Shown here: positions 15,343-22,870 of the stretch, in pieces | Layout: every line of letters begins with the position of its first letter | Numbering within the stretch: the first letter of the stretch is position 1 | Source of the DNA: a virus | Reading direction: 5' to 3' (one strand) | IMG/VR virus record: IMGVR_UViG_3300037233_000026 | Location: 1-28,030 of that record | DNA: 28,030 nucleotides | Position numbers and translations under genes: made by a program | Notes under the pieces: model-generated | What the model saw: only the letters and a program-made list of their open reading frames with translations | The model's database searches: none | What the model was told of the DNA's origin: nothing

Positions 15343-17073
15343 ATGCCAAAACTGGATTCGGAAGCGCGGGACGATCTTAGTGACGAAAGCTTTGCGCTTC
15401 CAAATCGTCGCTACCCAATTCCAGATGAATCCCACGCCAGAAATGCCCTCGCCAGAATATCTCAATTTGGAAGCGAAGAAGAAAAAGCAAAAGTCCGCGC
15501 GGCAGTCAAGCGTAAATTCCCGAACATAGACGTAGAAGGCAAAACGGCGGCAGACGCCACTAACACAGGAGCAAATATGCCAGAGCCAACAGTAGCCGCC
15601 GATGCGGGGGCTGGATTCTCAAAACTCAAGATGGGCAACGATGAAGTTTCAGTTCATAAGCCCAGCGGTTCGATGTCAAAAGAAGACGCCAAAAAAGTTC
15701 CGGTCGGTTCGATGATTAAACACATCGGCGGTCCCAACGGTGAAATGAAATTCCACGTCAAGGCGCATGAGAAGCAGCCTGGTGGAGATAACGTCGAACC
15801 AAAGTTGGAGCAGGTCGGCGGCCAACCATTAACCCCCAGCGGAACACAACCGCACCTCGGGCATCTAGCTCAGCATGATTCCTACGCGAAAGGGATGGGA
15901 TACAGCACTGATTGCTCGGTTGGCACCACCACCGGCATGAGTGCATGTACACCAGCGTTTATTCTGCAATTGGATGATGCTGATATCTCAGAAGTAGCGC
16001 CGGGCAACCTGCCGACGAAGAACGATGCTGGCGAACCGATTTACTACCGCAAGATGGCGATCGCCAAGGTGGGTAATTGGAAGCATCGTGGGACTGGCAA
16101 TGATCTGGTCATCACTCCCAAGCGCGCCGATGAGTGGGTGCAAAATACCACGGCGCTGAATGCGGCTGGCGTTCAACCTTTCATTCCGGGAATTCACGAT
16201 TTCAAATACGACTTTAAGAACCCCATTCCAGCCAAACACAACTACGGATTCATCAAGAGCGTGGAACACGACGGCCAGAAGGTCTACGCCGTGGTCGCCC
16301 TACATGGATTAGAAGCCTTAAAGATCGCCGCGAAGAATGGGCGTTCGGTAGGAGTTGTCAGTAACGCGATTGATGAGAAGGGAAAACAATATTTTGGTGA
16401 GAGCATTCACCATCTCGCCTTGCGGCCCAACCCGGCATTATCCGATTTGGGAGGCATGGCCAAGATCGCCGCATCAGCGGATGGCGCGACGATGGAGATT
16501 CCAGTTTACACAATGCCATCCGCTTCAACTCCGGCAACAGACCGGAAAGGATCAAACATGACTCCGGCAATTGCCGCGCAGGCCCGTACCGTATTCGGAC
16601 TCAGTGCCGATATTCCAGACGACAAGCTCGACGACGCCGTTGCACAGAAGGCAATTGAGCTTGCCCAAAAGATCAAGGATCAAGACAAGCGCATCATCGC
16701 TTTGTCTGCCGATGATCCGACAAGTCTCACGCCATCCAACCTCGCGGCGCATGAGTTCAACTCAGCGGCATTGTGGGACTTGGCGGCGAAGAAAGGCGTA
16801 CCAGCCGGCACGGTCAAGGCACTGAAAGACTTGTTCCGTACCGGCGAGAAGCCCAATCGCATCGCTCTGTCAGCTTCCGCCGAAAACGGTCATCCGTTGG
16901 AATTCAACGTGGCTCGCATTCTGGCTAACGCGACGATGCCGATTGGGCTTGAAATGCCGACCGGGCGTGACGCGACTTTCCCCGTGGCATTCGACGCGAC
17001 GGCCAACAGGCTTACCGATGCAAGGATCGACGAGCTCGCCAAGAAGGCCGGATACATGCGTAAGACGGCCTAA
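15343..17073 (+). CDS. Head maturation protease with DUF6582-like N-terminus and C-terminal scaffold
   Basis: The 576-residue product starts after AAGGA at 15331-15335. Residues about 10-60 (LSDESFALPNRRYPIPDESHARNALARI and KAKVRAAVKRKFPNI) match DUF6582, often joined to phage prohead proteins. The centre (about 260-375: ADEWVQNTTALNAAGVQPFIPGI ... VHH-type segment GESIHHLALRPNPALSDLGGM) resembles Mu gpI-like protease domains, where the His before 'aLt.nPAl' belongs to the active-site region. The last about 170 residues, with helix-forming DDKLDDAVAQKAIELAQKIKDQ, look like scaffold. Protease and scaffold in one frame, with internal starts, follows the Mu I/Z and lambda C/Nu3 plan. Confidence 0.7.
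   Translation: MPKLDSEARDDLSDESFALPNRRYPIPDESHARNALARISQFGSEEEKAKVRAAVKRKFPNIDVEGKTAADATNTGANMPEPTVAADAGAGFSKLKMGNDEVSVHKPSGSMSKEDAKKVPVGSMIKHIGGPNGEMKFHVKAHEKQPGGDNVEPKLEQVGGQPLTPSGTQPHLGHLAQHDSYAKGMGYSTDCSVGTTTGMSACTPAFILQLDDADISEVAPGNLPTKNDAGEPIYYRKMAIAKVGNWKHRGTGNDLVITPKRADEWVQNTTALNAAGVQPFIPGIHDFKYDFKNPIPAKHNYGFIKSVEHDGQKVYAVVALHGLEALKIAAKNGRSVGVVSNAIDEKGKQYFGESIHHLALRPNPALSDLGGMAKIAASADGATMEIPVYTMPSASTPATDRKGSNMTPAIAAQARTVFGLSADIPDDKLDDAVAQKAIELAQKIKDQDKRIIALSADDPTSLTPSNLAAHEFNSAALWDLAAKKGVPAGTVKALKDLFRTGEKPNRIALSASAENGHPLEFNVARILANATMPIGLEMPTGRDATFPVAFDATANRLTDARIDELAKKAGYMRKTA
15577..17073 (+). CDS. Possible nested product lacking the DUF6582 region
   Basis: An in-frame ATG at 15577 (residue 79 of the full protein) is preceded by AGGAG at 15567-15571 with five bases of spacing, a better site than that of the full-length gene. 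The product would begin MPEPTVAADAG and contain the protease and scaffold parts without the N-terminal domain. It is supported only by the start signal. Confidence 0.4.
   Translation: MPEPTVAADAGAGFSKLKMGNDEVSVHKPSGSMSKEDAKKVPVGSMIKHIGGPNGEMKFHVKAHEKQPGGDNVEPKLEQVGGQPLTPSGTQPHLGHLAQHDSYAKGMGYSTDCSVGTTTGMSACTPAFILQLDDADISEVAPGNLPTKNDAGEPIYYRKMAIAKVGNWKHRGTGNDLVITPKRADEWVQNTTALNAAGVQPFIPGIHDFKYDFKNPIPAKHNYGFIKSVEHDGQKVYAVVALHGLEALKIAAKNGRSVGVVSNAIDEKGKQYFGESIHHLALRPNPALSDLGGMAKIAASADGATMEIPVYTMPSASTPATDRKGSNMTPAIAAQARTVFGLSADIPDDKLDDAVAQKAIELAQKIKDQDKRIIALSADDPTSLTPSNLAAHEFNSAALWDLAAKKGVPAGTVKALKDLFRTGEKPNRIALSASAENGHPLEFNVARILANATMPIGLEMPTGRDATFPVAFDATANRLTDARIDELAKKAGYMRKTA
16558..17073 (+). 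CDS. Possible nested scaffold protein
   Basis: An in-frame ATG at 16558 (residue 406 of the full protein) follows GGAAAGGA at 16544-16551 with six bases of spacing. It lies just after the protease region, in a Pro/Ser/Thr-rich linker. The 171-residue product, beginning MTPAIAAQARTVFGL, is mostly helical and charged, as expected for a capsid scaffold. Mu gpZ and lambda Nu3 are made in the same way from the 3' end of their protease genes. Confidence 0.55.
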   Translation: MTPAIAAQARTVFGLSADIPDDKLDDAVAQKAIELAQKIKDQDKRIIALSADDPTSLTPSNLAAHEFNSAALWDLAAKKGVPAGTVKALKDLFRTGEKPNRIALSASAENGHPLEFNVARILANATMPIGLEMPTGRDATFPVAFDATANRLTDARIDELAKKAGYMRKTA

Positions 17074-17108
17074 TTCATTCACACAATCAACCACAGGAGT
17101 ATTTAACA

Positions 17109-18230
17109 ATGGCTACAAATGTTGCACGTATGGACCCGGCGCTGATCCTACAGCCCGCTCAACCGAGCATGTATGGGCGTCTGACTCCATCCCCCTTCGG
17201 TGCGAATCTCACACTGGCGAAGGGTCAGTCTCTTGGCCGTAAAACCAGCGATGGGAAGATGTATGCTTTTAACCCGCTGGCTACCGATGGCACTAACACC
17301 TGGGCTGGCTTTAACGCTCAGTCGTTGGGCACCGATGCCAGTGGAAACGTCTTCTACGTTGCGGGTACTACTACCGCGCAGTGGAATGTATGGGTTCCGC
17401 AAAGCCTGTACGGTTCGTTCTGGACGGGTGGAATCTTTATCCCGAATGATGTTTTCACCGCGTCGCCGACCGGAACATTGACAGCGGAAGTGGATACGTT
17501 GACTCCAGCGGGGACAATCACCGCGGCTGACAATTTTGTCATTGCGGTTCCCAGTACCGGAGTTGGACCCGACACGGAAGTTAATTTCGTCGCGGTATCC
17601 GGTTCGGTTACTCCCACCAACATCGTCACCGGCTTGAAAACAGCTTGGGCGGCTAACCCGATTGCGAACGCTCTCGCTACGGCGACTGGAACCGCAACAC
17701 TTATTCTGACGGCTAAGACATCGGGCGTTCCGATGAACCTAACCGCTTATTGCGAGGGCGTGGGTACTTTGACGCTGGTTATTACCACCCCAGCAGTTTC
17801 CGCTCAGACTGCCGAGGTGGATACATGGACGCTCACGACGGCCCCGTCAACTGGCGATGTGTTTACCATGACGATCACCTATCCCGGCCTCTCAACGGCT
17901 GCGGTGACGTTTACAGTAGGCGCTACACAGACGGTAGCGGCGGTCACGGCGGGACTCGCGGCCGCGTGGAATGCCAATAACACGGGAACCTATCCCAGCA
18001 CTGGCGCATCGGCCTACGCTGTGGCTACCAGCACGGCAACAACCGTTGTCCTGACCAGTGCGAATGCTGGTAGCGCGATGAATGTGGCGATGATCACCAC
18101 CAGCGCCAGCACCACGATTGCGAAAGCGATCACGACTCCCGCGCTTGGCCGAAACATTGCGGACATTCAAGCCAATGGCCGTCCTGGTGCTTATCAGGAT
18201 CAGGCAACGGGTTTCTGGATCATTCCGTGA
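17109..18230 (+). CDS. Head decoration protein with two inserted Ig-like domains
   Basis: The 373-residue product starts after AGGAG at 17095-17099. It lies between protease/scaffold and the major capsid gene, the place of lambda gpD. Residues 1-118 include SLGRKTSDGKMYAFNPLATDG, resembling decoration proteins. Residues about 121-230 and 231-340 are two related Thr/Ala/Val-rich domains with the shared core 'V..GL..AW.AN...A.ATATGTATLILT...G.PMN'. The last 30 residues (GRNIADIQANGRPGAYQD ... FWIIP) are separate. Ordinary gpD-like proteins are near 110 residues, so the extra domains probably project from the capsid surface. Confidence 0.6.
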   Translation: MATNVARMDPALILQPAQPSMYGRLTPSPFGANLTLAKGQSLGRKTSDGKMYAFNPLATDGTNTWAGFNAQSLGTDASGNVFYVAGTTTAQWNVWVPQSLYGSFWTGGIFIPNDVFTASPTGTLTAEVDTLTPAGTITAADNFVIAVPSTGVGPDTEVNFVAVSGSVTPTNIVTGLKTAWAANPIANALATATGTATLILTAKTSGVPMNLTAYCEGVGTLTLVITTPAVSAQTAEVDTWTLTTAPSTGDVFTMTITYPGLSTAAVTFTVGATQTVAAVTAGLAAAWNANNTGTYPSTGASAYAVATSTATTVVLTSANAGSAMNVAMITTSASTTIAKAITTPALGRNIADIQANGRPGAYQDQATGFWIIP

Positions 18231-18247
18231 GTAATTAACCGATACGG

Positions 18248-18302
18248 CGTGGGCCGGGTAGCTCCCGTGTGGGTTGCGAAAACAGACGCAACCCCGCCCA
18301 CG
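18248..18302 (+). ncRNA. Candidate three-way-junction RNA element
   Basis: Three nested helices can form: CGTGGGC (18248-18254) with GCCCACG (18296-18302), CGGG (18255-18258) with CCCG (18264-18267), and GGGTTGCG (18271-18278) with CGCAACCC (18287-18294, loop AAAACAGA). All are perfect pairs and only four bases lie unpaired at the junction. It sits between the decoration and capsid genes. It could be a processing site, an mRNA stabiliser, an attenuator, or a leader controlling capsid translation. There is no T run directly after it, so a simple terminator is less likely. Confidence 0.5.
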
Positions 18303-18350
18303 GCTAAAGTGCTATTCACATCTGTTTAACCCCGCGAATTCTGTTGCGCG

Positions 18351-18362
18351 ATTCCTAGGAAT
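18351..18362. promoter_or_regulatory. 12-bp palindrome over the capsid ribosome site
   Basis: ATTCCTAGGAAT is a perfect 12-bp palindrome that contains the AGGA used as Shine-Dalgarno sequence by the capsid gene, whose ATG is at 18369. It may be an operator-like site, or may partly hide the ribosome site, or be chance. Confidence 0.4.
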
Positions 18363-18368
18363 TAACAA

Positions 18369-19439
18369 ATGGCTATATTCAACTTTGTATATCCCGAAGC
18401 GCTACAGTTCTTCGAGATTCAACAGGATTTGATGCCGCGCGACGAAGCAAGCCGCGCGGGCCTGAAAATCCTCCCCAATAAGGACGCGCCCACCTTCAAA
18501 ATTCGCTGGTCGCAAGACGATAACAACTACGGCCTGATGGCTTTCCGTGGCCTGAATGGTCGGCCTACCAAGGTCAATCGGCTCGGCACGAACGTGTTCG
18601 AGCAGGAACCGGGCGTGTATGGTGAGTTTCAGGAAATTGAGGAGCAGGAGCTTACCGAGCGGGCGGCCATCAGTGATATCACCAAGCCCATCCCGATTGA
18701 TGAGCTTATCTTCAAAGCCAACAACCAGATCATCCAGCGCCAGAGCGAGCGTAAGGAATTCTCGGTGTGGCAACTGCTTCTGAACGGAACATATTCTGTT
18801 CCGGGTCCGGGTCCGAATGGCGTAATGATCTACACCGATACTTATCCGGTGCAGACGTATTCGCCGGTGATTCCATGGTCAGCGACGACTACGGCTACGC
18901 CGATTGCGAATCTCCAGTCCATGCAACAGAAGTGGATCGGTCACTCGGTTGACTTCGGAGCCAAGGCTAAGTTTTACATCAATCAGCAAGAGGCCAATTT
19001 CTTGCTCAACAACTCCAACCCCAATGACTTCGGCGGTCGGCGCATGATGTGGGGCAACACGATCAACAACATTGAAGCGGCCAATAGCTACTTCGCCAGC
19101 CAGAATCTTCCGCAGATTTTGATTTACGATCTTGGCTTCCAGAATCAGGCTGTATCTGGTGTTGAGACTTCGCTGTCACAGTACACACAGTTCATCCCAA
19201 CCGGCAAGGGTGTCCTTGTCGGCGTCCGCAGCGACGGTTCTCCAGTCGGCCATTTCATGAACACGATCAATCTCGCAAACCCCGGTCGTGGATCAGGTCC
19301 GTACTCTTTCGTGAAAGATTCAGCCAGTGGCCTCAATGCCCCCAAGGAAGTTCCGGGCAAGATTCAGGTTCACCGTGGATTCAACGGTGGTCCGATTCTG
19401 GAATTCCCAAGCGCTATCGTGTCTGTTACGGGCATCTAA
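18369..19439 (+). CDS. Major capsid protein (lambda gpE-like)
   Basis: The 356-residue product lies after the decoration gene. Its length and features fit the phage major capsid family Phage_cap_E: a helical N-terminal arm, then APTFKIRWSQDD ... GTNVFEQEPGVYGEFQEIEEQELTERA, where the protein describes the E-loop/spine region. A repeated 'F.VWQLLLNGTY' segment is followed by AKFYINQQEANFLL and LPQILIYDLGFQN, and by a C-terminal PTGKGVLVGV strand. Hundreds of copies form the shell. It follows a noncoding gap of 138 bases holding an RNA fold and a palindrome, which may set its high expression. Confidence 0.75.
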   Translation: MAIFNFVYPEALQFFEIQQDLMPRDEASRAGLKILPNKDAPTFKIRWSQDDNNYGLMAFRGLNGRPTKVNRLGTNVFEQEPGVYGEFQEIEEQELTERAAISDITKPIPIDELIFKANNQIIQRQSERKEFSVWQLLLNGTYSVPGPGPNGVMIYTDTYPVQTYSPVIPWSATTTATPIANLQSMQQKWIGHSVDFGAKAKFYINQQEANFLLNNSNPNDFGGRRMMWGNTINNIEAANSYFASQNLPQILIYDLGFQNQAVSGVETSLSQYTQFIPTGKGVLVGVRSDGSPVGHFMNTINLANPGRGSGPYSFVKDSASGLNAPKEVPGKIQVHRGFNGGPILEFPSAIVSVTGI

Positions 19440-19463
19440 CTTTCACCCACAAGGATAAACTAT

Positions 19464-20036
19464 ATGGCAACGCAAACTGAAAGACATACCGGGGTACAGG
19501 ACAAACCAGAGATTGACGCGCCTGCGCCGACCATAGCGCAAGCTAAACCCATAAACACGCATTTTGTTTCACCGACAGCCCTGAAAAATGAGCGTATTTT
19601 CAAAACGCATCAGCATTTTGGGCCATGGTTCGGAACCAAGGAGAATCCGGCGGTGTTTACCGAATCGGAGTTCCGAAAAGTCGTTCTTATCCCCAAAGCA
19701 GCGGTTGATTCGGGATCAATAGACCCCGAAACCTTCCATAACGATCTAATTAACAGTCGCAAGGCGCTGGGGATCATTGTGGAAGCTCCTGAATTGCAAC
19801 CCAAGCCGACGCCTGTTGGGCCAGAGAACACGACTGCTCCCACGATGAAGAACGCTGGTATTGCGGAGTCCACCCAAAGCATCATCGACGCCCGCAAGAT
19901 CGAATCGTCTGTCGGACAGGTCGATCTTGTCGCGGCTCGCGTTGCGGCTGGCCAGACTTCCGAGGAGGCCAAATCGGCGTCAATGGAACCCATTGTGCGT
20001 GAAAAAGGCGCGATTGACCCATCCAAGGTCAAGTAA
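19464..20036 (+). CDS. Hypothetical head-tail region protein
   Basis: The 190-residue product starts after AAGGA at 19451-19455. It is hydrophilic. A compact centre (about 40-90: NERIFKTHQHFGPWFGTKENPAVFTESEFRKVVLIPKAAVDSG) is flanked by Pro/Thr/Glu-rich, probably disordered ends. No family is recognised. Its place just after the capsid gene suggests a head-completion or decoration role. Its stop overlaps the next start (TAATG). Confidence 0.6.
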   Translation: MATQTERHTGVQDKPEIDAPAPTIAQAKPINTHFVSPTALKNERIFKTHQHFGPWFGTKENPAVFTESEFRKVVLIPKAAVDSGSIDPETFHNDLINSRKALGIIVEAPELQPKPTPVGPENTTAPTMKNAGIAESTQSIIDARKIESSVGQVDLVAARVAAGQTSEEAKSASMEPIVREKGAIDPSKVK

Positions 20037-20620
20037 TGCCCTACACCATCAACCAAGACCCATTCACGCAGATCCATGGGGCTATCTGGAGTGCTTTAAC
20101 GTCAAACCAAACATGGTCGGCGTTCGTTCCAATCGGCAACCGTGTATCGGCGATAGCGGGTCAACCAGCGTCGATGTCACAGATGGGTAACACCATCAAT
20201 GGAATCAGCGCCCAACCCAATTACATCAAGGAAGCGGCGGTAGAACCTGCGGACACCCCGGAAGTTCGGATAGCGCAGCGCAACTTCGCACAGGATGATT
20301 CTGGAACCAGCGGTAAGAACGTCGGTTTTATACAGACGTTCCTTATCCAGCTTGGCACATCTACGCTTTTGCAGGATTTAGCGCCGCTCAATCAGTTGAA
20401 GTTTCTGACATTGGTTGCGTTAGAGAAATCCAGGCAAGTTAACCCTACCTTGGGACTCGATGGGCTTGTTCGCATGTTCACCTTAGGCGCCGCACTTGAA
20501 AGAGATGCCGATCCGATGAATGAGGATGGCGAGTCTATGGGTGTCAAGGTCTGGTATGCGGTCTGGCCGATTACGGTTTATTTCCAACTTCCCAATTCGG
20601 TTTTCATGTCGATCCCGTAA
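20036..20620 (+). CDS. Hypothetical connector or tail-terminator-like protein
   Basis: The 194-residue product is translated from an ATG overlapping the previous stop and ends in a TAATG overlap with the gpG-like gene. It begins DPFTQIHGAIWSALTSNQTWSAFV, like tail-terminator or joining proteins that start with a helix of this kind, and later has strands FIQTFLIQLGTSTLL and YAVWPITVYFQL. This assignment rests on position and general layout, so it is tentative. Confidence 0.5.
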   Translation: MPYTINQDPFTQIHGAIWSALTSNQTWSAFVPIGNRVSAIAGQPASMSQMGNTINGISAQPNYIKEAAVEPADTPEVRIAQRNFAQDDSGTSGKNVGFIQTFLIQLGTSTLLQDLAPLNQLKFLTLVALEKSRQVNPTLGLDGLVRMFTLGAALERDADPMNEDGESMGVKVWYAVWPITVYFQLPNSVFMSIP

Positions 20621-21150
20621 TGTCCACCATCCAATCGAATATCGGCCTCACATTGACGGTCGATGTTGACCTATCTGGTACTCGTCAGTTTTTCGATAGC
20701 CTGAAATACAGCCTTCAAGATGTCAGCGGCGGAATCATGGGTACGGCGTTCAGTGAGGCCGGTGATTCCTACATGCGGGGAGTCCAAAGCCGATTTGATA
20801 CGTTTAAGCATGGCGGTGGAGACTGGCCGCCCCTCTCACCGAAGTATGCCGCACGTAAGATGAAGAAGCTGGGTTACGCCACGCTTCTATTCTACACCGG
20901 GGATTTGAATCTCAGTCTGTATCCCGGTCAACTGAACAACGTCAAGCTACCTTTGCCGGATGGGATCGTTGTCGGCACGGACGATCCCAAGGCACATTTC
21001 CATCAGTACGGAACACGCAAGATGCCGGCCCGACCGATATTGGTTCAACCCGATGATCCGTCCATGCCGCCAACGACTCTCGATGATATGAAGTTCGATC
21101 TTGAAAAAGGTTTGCAGGCCCAAATCGACGCGATCGCCAGCAACCTATAA
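20620..21150 (+). CDS. Virion morphogenesis (gpG/tail-completion) protein
   Basis: The 176-residue product shows the signature of the phage virion morphogenesis family (Mu gpG, P2 S-like): GGGDWPPLSPKYAARKMKK at about 64-82, LLFYTGDLNLSL, then VGTDDPKAHFHQYGTRKMPARPIL at about 118-141. These proteins help complete head or tail ends and join them. The usual 'R.fLG' is 'RPILV' here. The gene overlaps its upstream neighbour and is followed by a short gap with GGAG before the next start. Confidence 0.8.
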   Translation: MSTIQSNIGLTLTVDVDLSGTRQFFDSLKYSLQDVSGGIMGTAFSEAGDSYMRGVQSRFDTFKHGGGDWPPLSPKYAARKMKKLGYATLLFYTGDLNLSLYPGQLNNVKLPLPDGIVVGTDDPKAHFHQYGTRKMPARPILVQPDDPSMPPTTLDDMKFDLEKGLQAQIDAIASNL

Positions 21151-21162
21151 CACGGAGTAAAA

Positions 21163-21669
21163 ATGGCAACAACCCTTTCAGCCCCCAATGTCGTAAACCC
21201 TACAGTCGGCGCTACTTTCGCTTCATTCATATTCGCCACGGGAATACCGGCCTCCGCAGCACCGACGGTTCAGCAGGCCGATAGCTTGACGGTTGGCTCG
21301 TCAGCAGGTCAGGTGAATTGCGGATATTCCGCCAATATTTCCGTCACCAGCGGAACTCCTTTTACGTTCAACCTTTTGAGCGGAAACGATCAATATGGAA
21401 ATGCTGTTGCGATGGTGCATTTGTGCGCCCTTTTATTCATCAATAATTCCGCGACTACCGCACAGATTTTTACTGTAGGCGCTGGCACTCATCCGGCGAT
21501 GGGCAGTGACCAGGGAACGGCGCAGGCGAACGGCGGTTGCGTCTATTGGTACAACCCCAACCCCGGCTATGGTCCGCTCGTGGCTGCAACAAACGACACC
21601 ATAACAATCACGGTTGCTTCTGGAACATCTGTATCCGGAACATTGATCGCCCTTGGCCGAACCACCTAA
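21163..21669 (+). CDS. Hypothetical beta-rich virion protein
   Basis: The 168-residue product starts after GGAG at 21154-21157. It is rich in Ala, Thr, Ser and Gly, with few charges and a strand-turn-strand pattern (FTFNLLSGNDQYGNAVAMVHLCALLFINN, then TITVASGTSVSGTLIALGRTT) resembling trimeric or decoration-type virion proteins. No family is recognised. It could be a tail tube-associated or head fibre protein. Confidence 0.55.
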   Translation: MATTLSAPNVVNPTVGATFASFIFATGIPASAAPTVQQADSLTVGSSAGQVNCGYSANISVTSGTPFTFNLLSGNDQYGNAVAMVHLCALLFINNSATTAQIFTVGAGTHPAMGSDQGTAQANGGCVYWYNPNPGYGPLVAATNDTITITVASGTSVSGTLIALGRTT

Positions 21670-21689
21670 TACTTTTTTGGAGACCTGAA

Positions 21690-21890
21690 ATGGCTACACA
21701 GATTCCACCCACCGAAGAAGAAATCCCCGCTCTCGAAAAAGAACTTGTCGATGCAATCCATGCGGAGATGAAGGCAATCGCCGATAAGGCTAAAGCCGAC
21801 ACCGCCAGCGAAGACGCGCGCAAACGCGGAGAGCAGGCCGCTAATTCGATTGCGTCGATTCGCGCCAAGCTGTCCCTCATCCATCAGTAA
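21690..21890 (+). CDS. Small helical protein
   Basis: The ATG at 21690 follows TTGGAGA at 21678-21684, which gives 66 residues; longer upstream extension in this frame is a shadow of the previous gene. The product is almost wholly charged helix (EEEIPALEKELVDAIHAEMKAIADKAKAD) and likely forms a coiled coil. It is not recognised. It may be a small scaffold-like or assembly factor. Confidence 0.6.
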   Translation: MATQIPPTEEEIPALEKELVDAIHAEMKAIADKAKADTASEDARKRGEQAANSIASIRAKLSLIHQ

Positions 21891-21910
21891 TCTAACCGAG
21901 GCATAACAAC

Positions 21911-22360
21911 ATGGCTTCAAACCCAAAAACAGGTTTTCTTGCCACCTTCGCGGTCGGCACAAACGAGCTTGATACGATCAGTTGGACGATCCGCCAGACA
22001 ACGCAGAAGGTCGATTCAACCAGTTCAAAAAGCGGCATCTATCCTATCCCGCTGACAACCTATCTTGGCTTCATGGCTACGATGGTGTTTAACACGGATT
22101 TTTCCAACCCAACATTTTCTGGTGGGCCTACCATCGGCGTTCAAACGGTGCTGACAAACCTGAACTTCTACCAGTTGCAGGCTGGTGGACGCGGGGCGCT
22201 GGGAACGATCACTACTCCGAGCAGCAATACAAACCCCGGCTGGACGGCAACCCTTGGGACCGTGCTGGATATTACCGATGGTGTCAACGTAGCGGGAACG
22301 GCAATCCAGAGGTATTCGATGATTGTGCAATGTTACGGCGTCATAACTACCCCGTACTAA
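21911..22360 (+). CDS. Probable tail tube (major tail) protein
   Basis: The 149-residue product begins after GAGG at 21898-21901 and stands directly before the chaperone pair, where the tail tube gene is normally found. The N-terminus (GFLATFAVGTNELDTISWTIRQTTQKVDSTSSKSGIYPI) reads like tail tube proteins, which start with a beta strand followed by a Ser/Thr loop. The C-terminal ATLGTVLDITDGVNVAGTAIQRYSMIVQCYGVI is strand-rich. The call rests on position and general pattern. Confidence 0.5.
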   Translation: MASNPKTGFLATFAVGTNELDTISWTIRQTTQKVDSTSSKSGIYPIPLTTYLGFMATMVFNTDFSNPTFSGGPTIGVQTVLTNLNFYQLQAGGRGALGTITTPSSNTNPGWTATLGTVLDITDGVNVAGTAIQRYSMIVQCYGVITTPY

Positions 22361-22372
22361 TTGGAGGATCGC

Positions 22373-22870
22373 TTGGCAGAATTACAAGATTTAGCTGGCA
22401 CGGATATTGATTCCTTTCCGGGCCACACGCTTTCACCACTGACGTTGCCAGACCTGGCATTGGCTGAACGGCAATCAGCCAATCAGTACATACAGAGGAT
22501 GGAAGAGGCGGTGTCTTTGTTCTCTCCGGAAGTGGCGGAAGTATACCGCGTTCGCGCTGCTGATAACGTGAAAAACACCTTCACCATCGGCTATCCTAAT
22601 TTTGATTCATGGGCGAAGTCCAGCGCCGGCTTGTTCTTTCTCGCGTGGCTCAGCTTTCGCAAGACTGAACCGAAGATGACGTTCGGTCAGGCGACGGAAA
22701 TTTGCAGTAAGATGGGGTGGAGCAACCGTAGTGCTATTCTGTCTATGGCGGGCTACAACTTCCCAAAACCCGTAGCCGCGCCGGTACAGAACAACCCACA
22801 AGCTGGACAATCGCCTATCGACTCTGCGAGCCAGCCCCAGTCGGACGCGGCTACTCCTACGATCAAGTAA
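22373..22870 (+). CDS. Tail assembly chaperone (G-type)
   Basis: GGAGG at 22363-22367 stands five bases before a TTG at 22373, giving 165 residues; an earlier TTG at 22361 overlaps the ribosome site itself and is unlikely. The protein is charged and helical up to about residue 130 (SWAKSSAGLFFLAWLSFRKTEPKMTFGQATEIC), then ends in a Pro/Gln/Ser-rich tail. Position directly before the tape measure, and a slippery heptamer at 22762-22768, identify it as the shorter product of a G/GT chaperone pair. Confidence 0.7.
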   Translation: MAELQDLAGTDIDSFPGHTLSPLTLPDLALAERQSANQYIQRMEEAVSLFSPEVAEVYRVRAADNVKNTFTIGYPNFDSWAKSSAGLFFLAWLSFRKTEPKMTFGQATEICSKMGWSNRSAILSMAGYNFPKPVAAPVQNNPQAGQSPIDSASQPQSDAATPTIK

